From NCBI RefSeq assembly GCF_000711695.1, contig NW_013547019.1:1-64000 (forward strand): 64,000 nt of DNA, given 5' to 3'. Within the stretch, counting starts at the first letter, position 1. Every line of letters starts with the position of its first letter. Source of the stretch: Tilletiaria anomala UBC 951 (lineage: Eukaryota; Basidiomycota; Exobasidiomycetes; Georgefischeriales; Tilletiariaceae). The position numbers and the translations under genes were made by a program. This document shows, piece by piece, positions 46,013 to 55,965 of the stretch. The notes under the pieces were generated by a model, which did not search any database, was not told the DNA's origin, and saw only the letters and a list, made by a program, of their open reading frames with translations.

Positions 46013-48823
46013 ATGTACCAACATCACCTCCATCCGCAAGGCAACATGGGCCTCCACGGGGGCTCGTGGGAGAATAGAGGAGACTGGGACAGACTCGACG
46101 AGGAGCCGTCGCCGGCTGCCAGCCACAAGCGCAAGAACAGCATGAAGGGGTTCGAATATGGCGGCGATCCTGGGGCTGAGGCAGCAGCCGCAGCTGTCAG
46201 AGCGCATGGCCGGCCATCAGAGTATTCAATGGATGGTCGCGAGCACGACGACGACGACAACCCGCGAGGCTTGCGGACTGAGCGTGACGGGGACCGGCAG
46301 GAGCAATGGCGCGATCGCGCGAAGCGCAGGCGCATCGAGGCGTCGGCATCGCCGTCGCCTGTGCACAGCAGCCACGCCGAGAGCGCATCCGAGCGCTACG
46401 GCAGCGATTCCAGGCCCGATGCCGCCGACAGCGACGGCGCACACGGGCTGCCGCCGCGTCGCTCCTCCGCGCTCGCTTCGTCCTCCGCAACAGCAGCAGC
46501 ACCTCTGCTCCCGCGCCGGCATTCAATCGAGCGCGACGCAGCGCTCCCCCCGCTGCGCGGCCTCGTCGCTTCTGCTTCGGCCGCAGCCTTGTCGTCTGCA
46601 CATGCACATGCTCATCCACATGCGCACCACGCCCGCTCCACCTCGACTGACGGCAGCGCTGCCAAGCTCCGCCTACCACCCATGCTGTCCAGCTTCCCGG
46701 GACGCCTGGACCCGCACGATGGCGCGCCGGGCGACGATGCCGAGCATGAGCGCGTACCGTCGATTGCATCGTCGACCAGCTCGCTGTCGAGCATCGCACG
46801 CCGCCGCGGCGACATTGCGCAGGCCAAAGCGAGTAAGCTGAGCATCAGGACCAGTAAAGACGGCGGTGACTGCCACCACCACTCCCACCATTCTACTTCC
46901 CTCGCGCACTCCCACTCCAACGCACACGCCCACCACCCCGTTGCGACGCCAGCTGCGGCGCCGGGCCGTGCGCGCCAGGACTCGCACCGGTCCAGCGGCT
47001 CGGACGACAGCGCCGCTGCGACCGCATCTGCCGCGTCGACCATGCTCGGCATCCGCAACACTGACGGCGGCGCCGGTGGGGTGACGATGATGGTCGCACA
47101 TAGCGCGCCGCCGTACAAGACGACGTTCGCGGAAGACACCACCCCTCAAGACGCTTTGTTTCCTGCTACACAGCAGCATAACTATCACCAGCACCATTTC
47201 CGCAACAACAACAACAGCAGCAGCTACCTTCGCCACACTGCAAACAACCACCGCCAGTACGGCTGGCGCATAGTCAGCCACCCCGCGGGTGCATACGGCA
47301 CGCCGGCGTCGTCCATTCCGCTTGCCACGGCGGGCCGCACGCCGCCGAGTGCCGCGATGCTTGCTGCGGCGGCCGCCGCCGCGGCTGCCGCGGCCGGAGC
47401 GGGAGCACCGGGCGCAGGCGACGCACATCATCCCCACCACCACGTGCTGCCGCCCCCGCCGCCGACTGCTGCGAACACAGGCGGCAGGTACGTCGGCCCG
47501 ATCTTTGACAGCAATGGCCGCCTCCCGCCGACGCCCAAAACCGGCGTGCAGCTGCCATCCACGTCGTTGGCGGCGTCCAAGCCGGCTGTCCGGCCGCTGC
47601 TGCCCAGTGGTGCGGCCGCAGCTGCGAACGGGGCGGGTATCAGCAACGGGCCGACGCCCATGCTGACTTCGGCGTCCGCGGGCCCCGGCCCCGCTTCGGC
47701 AGCTGCATCGCTGCTCTCGCGCGGAGCCAGCGCGGGACAGCCGGTGCCCGCGTCTGCTGGACTCCTGGCCCGCGCGTCATCGTCGTCTTCGTCATCGTAC
47801 TCGTACCATGGCAACCCGCCGCACTCGGCGGTGCCGGCATCATCCGCCGGCGCTGCGGAGGCACACGCGGCGAGCGCGGGTCCCTCGTCGGCGGCTTCAA
47901 AGCAGCATTTTGTCGGACTCTTCGCGCAGTTCTTTGACAGCGTCGCGGACAGCCGCGCGCTGCGGACAACGTTGGAGGACCAGGTCGGGCGCAGCAACGC
48001 TTTGCTGCACACGCTCCAGAGCAGCACGCACTACTTTGATGAGCTTCTTGATCACAGGCTGCGCGAGGAGCGCGTCTACTGGGCGAGCATCATCGAGCGC
48101 TTGGAGACTCGCATCGCTCAGCTCGAAGGCAGCGGCGACGGCACCAACGCCAACGTGAGCGGAAGCGGAAGCGGGTTGAAACGAGCCAGAGGCACTGCGG
48201 CGGCGGACAAGGCGAAGGCTCCTGCAGCAGCGCCCTTTTTCTCATCTGCTCCATCGCGAAAGAAGGAGCCGCCGGCAACAGCAGGAGCAGGAGCAACAAA
48301 AAATCGACGCAGCCGAGTGTCGCCGTGCATGACACCGCTTGGCACATCAGCAGAGCTGCCGAGTGACTCACATGCACCACCTCCCTCCGCGAGCGTCACG
48401 CATGCCGCCTTCGGCTCAGCAGTAGTGGCGGCAGTAGCAGCGGCGGCGGAAACATCAAGTGTCACACCAAGTGCAGCAGCAGCAGCGGCGAATGGAAGCG
48501 AAAAGCCCTCCCCGCCGGTTTCACGCTCCAGTCTTGGTCAGCCGCAACCTTCGCCGTCTTCATGGGCACACAGCCACAGCCAGCATCAGCATCACGCATC
48601 AAAGTTGCCGTCTCCGCTAAGTGTAGCACCACCAGCAGCAGCATCATCGTCATCGGCAGCAGCGGTCCACAAGTTTCTACCGCACCACCATCACCACCAC
48701 TCCGTCGCTGGTGGCGCGTCCCACTATTCCTCCACTTTGACATCCCAGCACTCGCACGGCAGCGCCTACCCCGAGAGCTCTTCGCGCGGCGGGCCGCCGG
48801 TGCAGAAGCAGCAGGCGTCATGA
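46013..48823 (+). CDS. His/Ala/Ser-rich 936-residue protein with a short coiled coil
   Basis: Not recognised. One exon from the ATG at 46,013. Sequence is dominated by low complexity: acidic/basic segment near 85-105 (EHDDDD), alternating HAHAHPHAHH, a His/Asn segment, a poly-Ala run of 11 near residue 450, proline runs and a second His run near the C-terminus. The only ordered part is residues about 632-706: HFVGLFAQFFDSVADSRALR, then THYFDELLDHRLREERVYWA and IIERLETRIAQLE, a helical, probably dimerising segment. The basic RAKRRRIEAS near residue 105 could be a nuclear signal. Unbiased codon use in the coiled segment and its conserved look support a real gene. Confidence 0.65.
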   Translation: MYQHHLHPQGNMGLHGGSWENRGDWDRLDEEPSPAASHKRKNSMKGFEYGGDPGAEAAAAAVRAHGRPSEYSMDGREHDDDDNPRGLRTERDGDRQEQWRDRAKRRRIEASASPSPVHSSHAESASERYGSDSRPDAADSDGAHGLPPRRSSALASSSATAAAPLLPRRHSIERDAALPPLRGLVASASAAALSSAHAHAHPHAHHARSTSTDGSAAKLRLPPMLSSFPGRLDPHDGAPGDDAEHERVPSIASSTSSLSSIARRRGDIAQAKASKLSIRTSKDGGDCHHHSHHSTSLAHSHSNAHAHHPVATPAAAPGRARQDSHRSSGSDDSAAATASAASTMLGIRNTDGGAGGVTMMVAHSAPPYKTTFAEDTTPQDALFPATQQHNYHQHHFRNNNNSSSYLRHTANNHRQYGWRIVSHPAGAYGTPASSIPLATAGRTPPSAAMLAAAAAAAAAAAGAGAPGAGDAHHPHHHVLPPPPPTAANTGGRYVGPIFDSNGRLPPTPKTGVQLPSTSLAASKPAVRPLLPSGAAAAANGAGISNGPTPMLTSASAGPGPASAAASLLSRGASAGQPVPASAGLLARASSSSSSSYSYHGNPPHSAVPASSAGAAEAHAASAGPSSAASKQHFVGLFAQFFDSVADSRALRTTLEDQVGRSNALLHTLQSSTHYFDELLDHRLREERVYWASIIERLETRIAQLEGSGDGTNANVSGSGSGLKRARGTAAADKAKAPAAAPFFSSAPSRKKEPPATAGAGATKNRRSRVSPCMTPLGTSAELPSDSHAPPPSASVTHAAFGSAVVAAVAAAAETSSVTPSAAAAAANGSEKPSPPVSRSSLGQPQPSPSSWAHSHSQHQHHASKLPSPLSVAPPAAASSSSAAAVHKFLPHHHHHHSVAGGASHYSSTLTSQHSHGSAYPESSSRGGPPVQKQQAS

Positions 48824-49075
48824 TGCGGACCTTTTGGTGGTGACACGCAAGGGAGGTCTTTCGCAATAGCTCGTAAAATACGGTGACGCCCAAATGCATG
48901 CATGTATATGCATTGTCTTTTTTTTCTTTGCTGGGTATCAAGGGCAGATGCAGGACGCGCTATTGTACGAGCACAAGTATGTAACCCCCCCCCCGGATTT
49001 CATTCTTTGTCCTTTTTAGTAACCGCGCATGTATTGCATATCACTTTGAGACCTCTACAGACGGCATCCGCACGC

Positions 49076-50127
49076 CTATTCATGCTTGAACGAGATCAAA
49101 TAGAGAATGAAGAGCGATGTCGAAGGAAAACCGAATTCGAGTCTATTTATACATGGTACCAAATTTCTTGCGGGCATAGAGAGAAATGGTACGCCACGCT
49201 CCGGCGAAGGTAGGCGAGGTCTGAAGCGAGGGAGAGAGACTAGGCGGATGTCGCCTGTTTGGGAGCGCCTCCGAGCGCCTTTTCTCGCCCACCAAAGTAA
49301 TGGTAGTTCTGGAGGGGGAGCAGAGGTCGATTGACCATCAGTTCGACGTTTTCTCCTTGCATTAGCCGCCGCGGTCGGGTTCGGCATTTCTAGCACGACC
49401 GTAGACACCTGACAGAGAGGCCAAAGGCGTGATCACTCACGCAGAATCGGAAGAGCTGTCCTGTTTGGGCAGTAGCGTTGGTCAAGTGGCAGGCAAAAAG
49501 AAGGTAATTCCGCGGTTGTACTCTCCATGCAAAGCGCATGAATACCGTGCTGGGCAAGCGAAGTGAAAGGTAGAAGAGCGAAGAACCGATGCAAGTGGTG
49601 CGGGTTGCAAAGTAATAGCAGAATGGCAAAGGAAAAGAGACAGAGCCAGTCAGCCGGTTCAAGAAGCGAGCATTGGGGACATCGAGTAGACTAACGAGTA
49701 CAGCGCCATAGCGGTGGTCATGGACCCTGAGATGATCTCTTCATCCTTCTTGAGATCCGCAAGTGCTGCGAGCGGCAAACCCCAGTTTGCGACTGGAGGT
49801 CCGGTCAATGCAAAAGAGGCGAATAAGAGGAAAAGAGTGTGGATATGGTCAATTTCTCGCAGCTCGTCTGGATGTTGACAACTGATGGTTCGGCGGCTTC
49901 GCTCACCTGGGCCCCAGAAGTGTGTCGACTACAAATAGTATACGAGAGGCACGCGGAACGAGGATCGTGATGCAATGCAAGGCAGAGAAAGGAGAGCAGA
50001 TCATTAGCAAAAGCGAAGCAGGCAAGAAAGCAGCACCTTCGAAGCAAAGGCATGTTCACACCCAACTCACAAAAAAGTACTCTCGCGCCGCAGGGCTCCG
50101 CAGCCAGGCAGTGAATTGAGAAGCCAT
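49076..50127 (-). CDS. MPC1: Mitochondrial pyruvate carrier subunit 1
   Basis: Subunit of the inner-membrane heterodimer that imports pyruvate into the matrix. Exons 50127-50071, 49928-49907, 49792-49696, 49549-49441 and 49408 onwards. The protein opens [19 protein letters not shown]; a 22-nt second exon supplies STHFWGP, the family signature before the first membrane helix; exon 3 gives [20 protein letters not shown] and [12 protein letters not shown]; exon 4 gives [20 protein letters not shown] and [16 protein letters not shown]. Every junction keeps frame; the third donor is the less common GTTAGT. The last exon after 49,408 reads a further 110 codons to 49,076 with no family similarity, longer than usual, so the true C-terminus is uncertain and another intron is possible. 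Confidence 0.87.
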
Positions 50128-50648
50128 GATGGGGAATTGGACTCCGATAACTTTGGATGTCCAGCACGTTTGAGCGACGAGAAAAGGTGTCGATGGTGGA
50201 TCAGCACTGTCTGGGACGGAGGAGGAGAGAAGGACATTCGGTTGGAGGATGATGCTGTGGTTTGATGCACTGATGGTTCAAAGACGGAGGCGGATCTCAT
50301 CCTCAATCTCTATCTCTTTGCAAGTGTTGGGGAAGGTGCGCAACCCTAAGCATACAAACCCTAAGTGAATGAGAGTCAGGCTATCCTCAGCAGTCCTGCT
50401 TTGTAGTTCCTGTTTGCATTTCTCGCTCCACCTTTTATGTGCTTCTCGCTTCTTGTCGACAGCAGCTCGGCGACCAGTGATTAGCGACAAAGAAGCCCCA
50501 GGAGCCAGAGGCCACTCAGTCCATCGTACCTGCACAAGAAGCGCTGCTGAAGTTGGCTGATTGTGAAGCCTGCTCCGCGCTTTCATTGGGCCTACGGGAA
50601 GCTCGGTCTACCCCAGCGTTAGCAGCCTAGTCACGGGGCAAGAGCATT
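50128..50648. promoter_or_regulatory. Shared promoter of MPC1 and CGI121
   Basis: Head-to-head spacer of 521 nt. AAACCCTAA-type motifs occur at 50,341-50,346 and 50,357-50,364 (CAACCCTAAGCATACAAACC then CTAAG), spaced 16 bases apart. No gene fits. Confidence 0.3.
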
Positions 50649-51371
50649 ATGGAGACGTACAGCTTCCCGCACATGCCCGAGGCGCTTCAAGATGTGCATA
50701 TTGCGCTCTTCCGCTCCATCACCTGCGGCGCAAAGCTGCGCCAGCGGTTGATCTCCGCTGCGGCCATGCCGGCAGACGCTGCAGGCGACGCGGAGAGAGA
50801 AGCTGTCAATTTTGCCTTCATCGACGCGGCAATGATCCTCAGCTTGCAGCAGCTTCTGACTGCTGTCCACCAGGCGCTGCTGATCGCTTCGCGCGGCTCG
50901 GCCAGCGAGGGAGTGCAGGGTGGGATGCGCACAGCAAGTATCCATGGCGAGATCATCTTTGCTTTGCATCCCGCAAACAATGTGAGAGCGCCTGGGTTTA
51001 GGCATTTTGAGCATCGATTCTCTAATTCTTTTCGGTTTACTTTGTCATCTCTGCAGATCGGTGAAGCACTGCGAAATTTTGGCGTAGGCCCGCAGACGAA
51101 AGACCTGCTCATCATTCGCGTTTCGGCGAGTGAATCAACAAGCGGCAGTACATTCAAGAAGTCCTTACTCGAGCAGATGGTATCCCTCGCACAACAGAAG
51201 CCCGATACGCAAGGTCTTGTGCAAAGTCTATCGGCGAATACCGATGTCGACAAGATACGAAAGGCATACAAACTGAGCAACACTAGCCTCGGGGCCGAAG
51301 TCAAGGGTTCAGACTCGGCGCTAGAGGAATTGGTGGTCTCTACGATCGCAATGAAAAGCGTCGCGGGCTGA
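50649..51371 (+). CDS. CGI121: Cgi121 subunit of the EKC/KEOPS complex
   Basis: Binds tRNA and the Bud32 kinase in the KEOPS complex, which makes N6-threonylcarbamoyl-A37 in tRNA. Exons 50649-50981 and 51057-51371, 215 residues. METYSFPHMPEALQDVHIAL is the typical family start (fxfpxxPxxxVxVxLFxxV), followed by VNFAFIDAAMILSLQQLLTA and HGEIIFALHPANN|IGEALRNFGVGP, where the intron lies exactly at the family's conserved H-P-x-x-N-I-x-E-x-L-x-x-F-G motif. The 75-nt intron has no stop and is a multiple of three, so the frame stays open if retained, but the motif needs removal. It is convergent with the oxygenase gene, 90 nt between stops. Confidence 0.94.
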   Translation: METYSFPHMPEALQDVHIALFRSITCGAKLRQRLISAAAMPADAAGDAEREAVNFAFIDAAMILSLQQLLTAVHQALLIASRGSASEGVQGGMRTASIHGEIIFALHPANNVRAPGFRHFEHRFSNSFRFTLSSLQIGEALRNFGVGPQTKDLLIIRVSASESTSGSTFKKSLLEQMVSLAQQKPDTQGLVQSLSANTDVDKIRKAYKLSNTSLGAEVKGSDSALEELVVSTIAMKSVAG

Positions 51372-51461
51372 TCCAGATCCAATGCACATTTCTCAGCTTC
51401 TCATGCTATCCCCGAAAGTACTATCATTGCGAGGATCGCACTAGCACTCTCTGGGGATACA

Positions 51462-53209
51462 TCAGCTGTATGTCTCAGCCAGTCTCTTTTCGAGGTAGTC
51501 TCCAGAAGCTGCAAACGGCAAGGCGCACATGTGTCAGCTCTCCTGCAATCACAGCCCAGCATTCACATTCTCCAGCACGCTTGTGATAATGACTCACTGA
51601 CGGCATCATACCGCTTTGGCCTCTTCTCATCAAAGCACGTCGGCAGGCACTCAACCAGCTGGTGCTCATTGGGATTGCAGAAATATGCGATCGAGTAGCG
51701 CGTCGGCGTCATGCTGGTCGATGACTGCGCATGCGGAGCGACAACGCGGTGCAGAGTGGAGCGGAGCGTGTCATTTGACCATCTGCAGGCACCGGCCGAA
51801 GGCCGATACAACGAAGGATGCAGTGCGCGAAACCAAAGCAGTGTCAGCGAAGGAAGCGCATTCGTGCGCCCTACGGCGCAACGACCCACCGAGCAAGGAG
51901 ATCGCCTACATTGATGACAATCGTATCGTCGATAGGTTTGGCAGGGATGTAGGTGCCGGTATTCGGGTTCTGTACCTCCAGGCCGCCAACCTTGTCTCTG
52001 AATGCACAATAGCTCGTTCATAAATGCAAATTGGGCATACCAATGCTTTTACAACTCACTGAAACAGCAGCGTGATGGAGCCGTAGTCGCTGTGATCGCC
52101 CGCTCTGCTGCCACCCCCTTCCAGCGCTTTTGCAGGGACAGAAGGATAGTGCAGCAGACGGAGCGTGTGCCACTCTTCGTTACACTTGTCGTCGAAAAAG
52201 CTTTCCGACAGCCCCAGGCCGATCGCCAGCGCACGCATGATTTGCAGATGCAGCTCGTGGGCTGTATGACGGAAATCGAGCATTGTACGTCGATATCCGG
52301 GTAAAGCGGCCTCCTGCGGCCACTCGTTGCGCCAGACTGGGTCATCCTCCTTACCGATTTCCATGCTCTCCTTGCAATCGGGCGTCTGGGCACGCAAGGC
52401 GGCGATCTCCTCGGCTGATGTGGCTTGCGTCACGCGCTCTCGACCTTCGGCGACGTAGCCTCTGTTCGCTCTTGGATCTGCATCGAAGACAAGAGGTACC
52501 TCCCATGGAATTAGCGGTCGTTGCGAAGGTATAGAAACTCGTTGTGGTCAGCTCGGCGCACCTTTCCAAGCAAGACTGTTCTTAACATCGAGCGGCAACT
52601 TGAAGAAGTCAACAGACTGTCCTAGGAGAGGTAATATTTAGCGGACACATTCCAGCTAGTCAGAGCGGATAAGCTTATACCTCACCGCTTTGAATGTCTT
52701 CGCAATCTGCCCGGAAGAGATACCATGACCTTTGAGATAGACGAAGCCACTGCCATGTCATTTCAGAACAGTGGGGATAGGACACATGTTAGCGGGTCCT
52801 TTTCGATTCAGCGGCCTGGTTTGCCCACTCACCTTGCCTTGAAAGCCTGAGTCAACTGATCCGCGACCTGGACCTTGTCGAGGATATTCTGCGGTTGCAA
52901 GAAGTTGGCAAAGTCGATGATCGGGATCTGGAACTGAGCATCGGAATGCGCGGGTACCTGCGCCTCTGCAGGTGGTGTTGGTGGTTGAGTACCGACTGGG
53001 GTATCTGTGCCTGATGCGTGCTTCACGATGGAAGCAGAGGTGGTGGAGGTAGAGCTGGGTACGATCGAGCGAAGTGGGGAGGTGCTCAGCTTTTGCAATG
53101 GTCGTGGTTGGAACAAATGTTCCACGCAGCGCACTTTGCTCGCTTGAGATACGACAGGAGAGCTTACGGCTGCACGCCGCAGTGGGACCCCGACACGAAC
53201 AGTCATCAT
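51462..53209 (-). CDS. Isopenicillin N synthase-like 2OG-Fe(II) oxygenase
   Basis: Seven exons: 53209-52833, 52749-52686, 52616-52562, 52477-52060, 51997-51890, 51782-51598, 51508-51462; 417 residues. Family landmarks: IPIIDFANFL (N-terminal DIOX_N domain), SGFVYLKGHGIS, SVDFFKLPLDVK, DPRANRGYVAEGRERVTQ, LRLLHYPSVP, and the double-stranded beta helix with iron ligands in GDHSDYGSITLLFQ (H-x-D) and STLHRVV (distal His), plus the 2-oxoglutarate-binding T-R-Y-S. It ends TSGDYLEKRLAETYS, as in fungal relatives. The first 60 residues (MMTVRVGVPLRRAAVSSPVV on) are basic and rich in S/A/V and could be a mitochondrial presequence, unusual for this family. Substrate unknown. It shares a promoter with the aldehyde dehydrogenase. 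Confidence 0.92.
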
Positions 53210-53785
53210 TGTGGACGGGTTGACTTGCGATGGGTTGGCCTGCCACAGGTGTCTCTGGACCGACTGGACTTCCAGTTGCAGGTAGAAAAATGCGGGCTTG
53301 CACTAAAAGACGTAGGGTCAGGTGCCCGCGCCGATGGATTGTGTGCTTGAATTGAAGATTGAACGAAGGAGGATAGAGGTAGTGAGGAGACACAAGATAT
53401 GGACGTTTTGGAAGATGCTATGTCATTGATTGCGCCAGTGTCCCCCGCATGGTGTCAAGCGCTATCTTATCTTCCATGATTTGTCTCGTTCATTTCGCAG
53501 TTTAAAGTTTCCCCCAACGCCAATCACAAAATGGACGAGACAGCTCTACTTCCGGCCTTAAGCAAACCTAGAAAGCATGCTTACAACAGCGTATTTCGAG
53601 AGGATCAGTACACGCCAATCAAATACCATTCGAGCCAAGAGGGAGCATATGGATCACAGACGAAAATCTTGACCGCGGCGAGATAGTTGCTTTGAGGTGA
53701 GCATACACCTGCATGAGATGAGACGTTGCGTGTAAGTTTGACTGCATCAGCGCTTCGCCGGCCCGTCGCAGCATCTGCCTCCAAG
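53210..53785. promoter_or_regulatory. Shared promoter of oxygenase and aldehyde dehydrogenase
   Basis: Head-to-head spacer of 576 nt with a short A+T-richer middle (about 53,490-53,630). No gene or clear core element seen. Both flanking enzymes act on small metabolites, so co-regulation is possible. Confidence 0.35.
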
Positions 53786-55922
53786 ATGAGAGCAAGACTT
53801 CTACATGCCAGCCCGCCCAGATATTCTGCCTCCTCCTTCACAAAATGTGACCGGCTGCATCTAGCAACCGCTTTCCTTTCGCCTCCCCGCCTACGACCAG
53901 GACATCGAACAGAGCCCACGCTGAATCCTGCTCCGATAGCATTTCTTCGCACCGTCGCGGTCCGAAATTATGGCTGCAGCCGCGCAATCTCGACAAAGCC
54001 GTGTACACCAGAGGCTTATCCGTGGATTGAAGGAAAAGAGCACCAAGATGCTTCAACAGATACAATGCCGATCGAAAACCCTGCAAATGGAACAGCCCTA
54101 TCCAGGTTCGTTGAAAGATCCACTTGTTTCACACACTTTTTGCCTGGGCTTATGATTCCATCGGACGGGCGCAAAGGCTGCACATTCCATCTCCTGCTCA
54201 GCTGGATCACGCTTTACATACCGCACAACAGGCATTCTTGACGTCTCGCTCCACCCCGTGGTCTTCAGCGCACGTCCGCTCGGCTGTCCTGCATCGCCTC
54301 TCCGTCCTTCTCTCCGCCCAAGCGTCGCAGCTCGCAGAGGTAGAGACGCTGCAGACGGGCCGGTGCATTCGCGAAATGAAGACCCAGCTGTCGAGGGTTG
54401 GCGAGTGGTTCGAATACTACGCAGCGCTCATCCGCACGCTGGAAGGCAGGACCATGCCGGTTAAGGGGGATATGCTTAATACCATCGAGCGGCAGCCGCT
54501 CGGTGTGGTACTACAAGTTATACCATTCAACCACCGTGAGTGCTCCTAAACGCATTTCAGACCCAACCTGGGCTGAAGACGTCCGTCAAAATTCGCTACA
54601 GCTCTGCTTATCGCTGTCAAGAAGATATCAGTAGCACTAGCGGCAGGAAACAGCGTGATTGTCAAAGCGTCCGAGCTGGCACCGCTGACGGTACTCACGC
54701 TTGGTGCACTAGCACGCGAGGCGGGAGTGCCTGATGGCCTGCTCACCATCCTCCCCGGCCCCGGAGCGCCTATCTGCAACCATCTGCTCTCGCACCCATC
54801 GTCAGTCGTGCGCAAGATCGACCTCACGGGGGGAACGGCAACAGGGCGCGTCTTGGGCCGCAAAGCCGGCGAGCTGCTCATCCCTTACACGGCTGAGTTG
54901 GGCGGCAAGGCGCCCTTGGTTGTGTTTGATGACGTGCCGGACGTGCAGAGCGCCGTGGCGGGGGCCAGCTTTGCGTCATTTGTCGCTAGCGGCCAAACAT
55001 GCGTCTCGGCGACGCGTGTACTCGTGCAGCAAGATGTATATGACCAGTTTGTCGCGAGCTTTATCGAGCGCGCGCAGAGTATTGAGCGACGGATGGGCGA
55101 TCGTGAGTCTCTTTCCGCCTATCACGGTCCTGTAAGACTGTTTACAATCTCCCATCCTTACGCTCCTCTCTCTTATACTAGCATCTGAACCATGCACGAG
55201 CATGGGCTCCCTCATCTCGCGAGCCCACATGAACAAGGTGCATGGCTTTGTACACCGTGCAATCGAGAGTGACGGATTCAGGGTGCTTGCGGGCGGGGCG
55301 CCCAAGACAGAGTTCAGCGCGACATCATATGACTTTGCAAAAGGCGCATTCTACCCACCGACGCTGCTCACCCTGGCTCGAGATGCGGCTGATATTGGGA
55401 CAGCGAACGAAATGAGGCTGCGCGCAAGTGAGATTTGGAAGGGAGAGGTATTCGGGCCCGTCGTGCTGCTGTGTCCCTTTCGAGACGAAGAGCACGCGGT
55501 CGAGCTGGCGAATGACTGTCAGTACGGTCTCGGTGCGAGCATCTGGACTGAAAGTGTGCGTCTCGTCAAGGATTGCACTTCGCTTTTGGCTTAAAATTAA
55601 TTCGCTCGTCATTGACATGTCCTCCCCGAAATTGCAGCTCTCTCGTGCCCACCGTGTCTCCAAGCGCCTCGCAAACGGCGTAGTATGGGTCAATGGCCAC
55701 CACCGCAACGACCCATCTTCCATCTGGGGGGGCTTCATCGCAACAAGCAACGGCAGCGTGTTCTCTGCTTCGGGGCTCGGCAGGGAGAACGGCCTAGAGG
55801 CGCTGCATGCGTACACGCAGAGCAAGAGTATCACGTTCAATCTTGCTAGCGCACAGGAGCGCAGGGCCAACGAGGATTGGTTCGCAGAGACCGTAGAAGG
55901 CAGACAGCTGCGTTATGGCTAA
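53786..55922 (+). CDS. NAD(P)+-dependent aldehyde dehydrogenase, mitochondrial-type
   Basis: Oxidises an aldehyde to the acid. Five exons: 53786-54105, 54177-54535, 54602-55102, 55182-55555, 55638-55922; 612 residues, longer than the usual 480-500. The start MRARLLHASPPRYSASSFTK begins a basic N-terminus of about 75 residues that fits a mitochondrial presequence. ALDH core: WIEGKEHQDAST, IENPANGTALS, VIPFNHP with the catalytic Asn, VIVKASELAPLT, DLTGGTATGR, the general base Glu in TAELGGKAP and nucleophile Cys in ASGQTCVSATRV. The end SGLGRENGLEALHAYTQSKS is typical of NAD-linked betaine/semialdehyde types. A 12-residue insertion (IATSNGSVFSAS region) interrupts the conserved WGGFxASG motif. 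The intron 1 acceptor (AAAG at 54,176) is weak. Confidence 0.9.
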
Positions 55923-55965
55923 TACATGCGACAGCAAGAAGCGCAGACGTGTCCTCCCCGTAAGG

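Noticed and set aside
46158-47443. Long ORFs in other frames across the His/Ala-rich gene
   Set aside because: Arg/Ala-rich shadow frames of a GC-rich repetitive coding sequence.
48985-48995. Poly-C tract after the His-rich gene
   Set aside because: Simple homopolymer, no telomere-like or other meaning can be supported.
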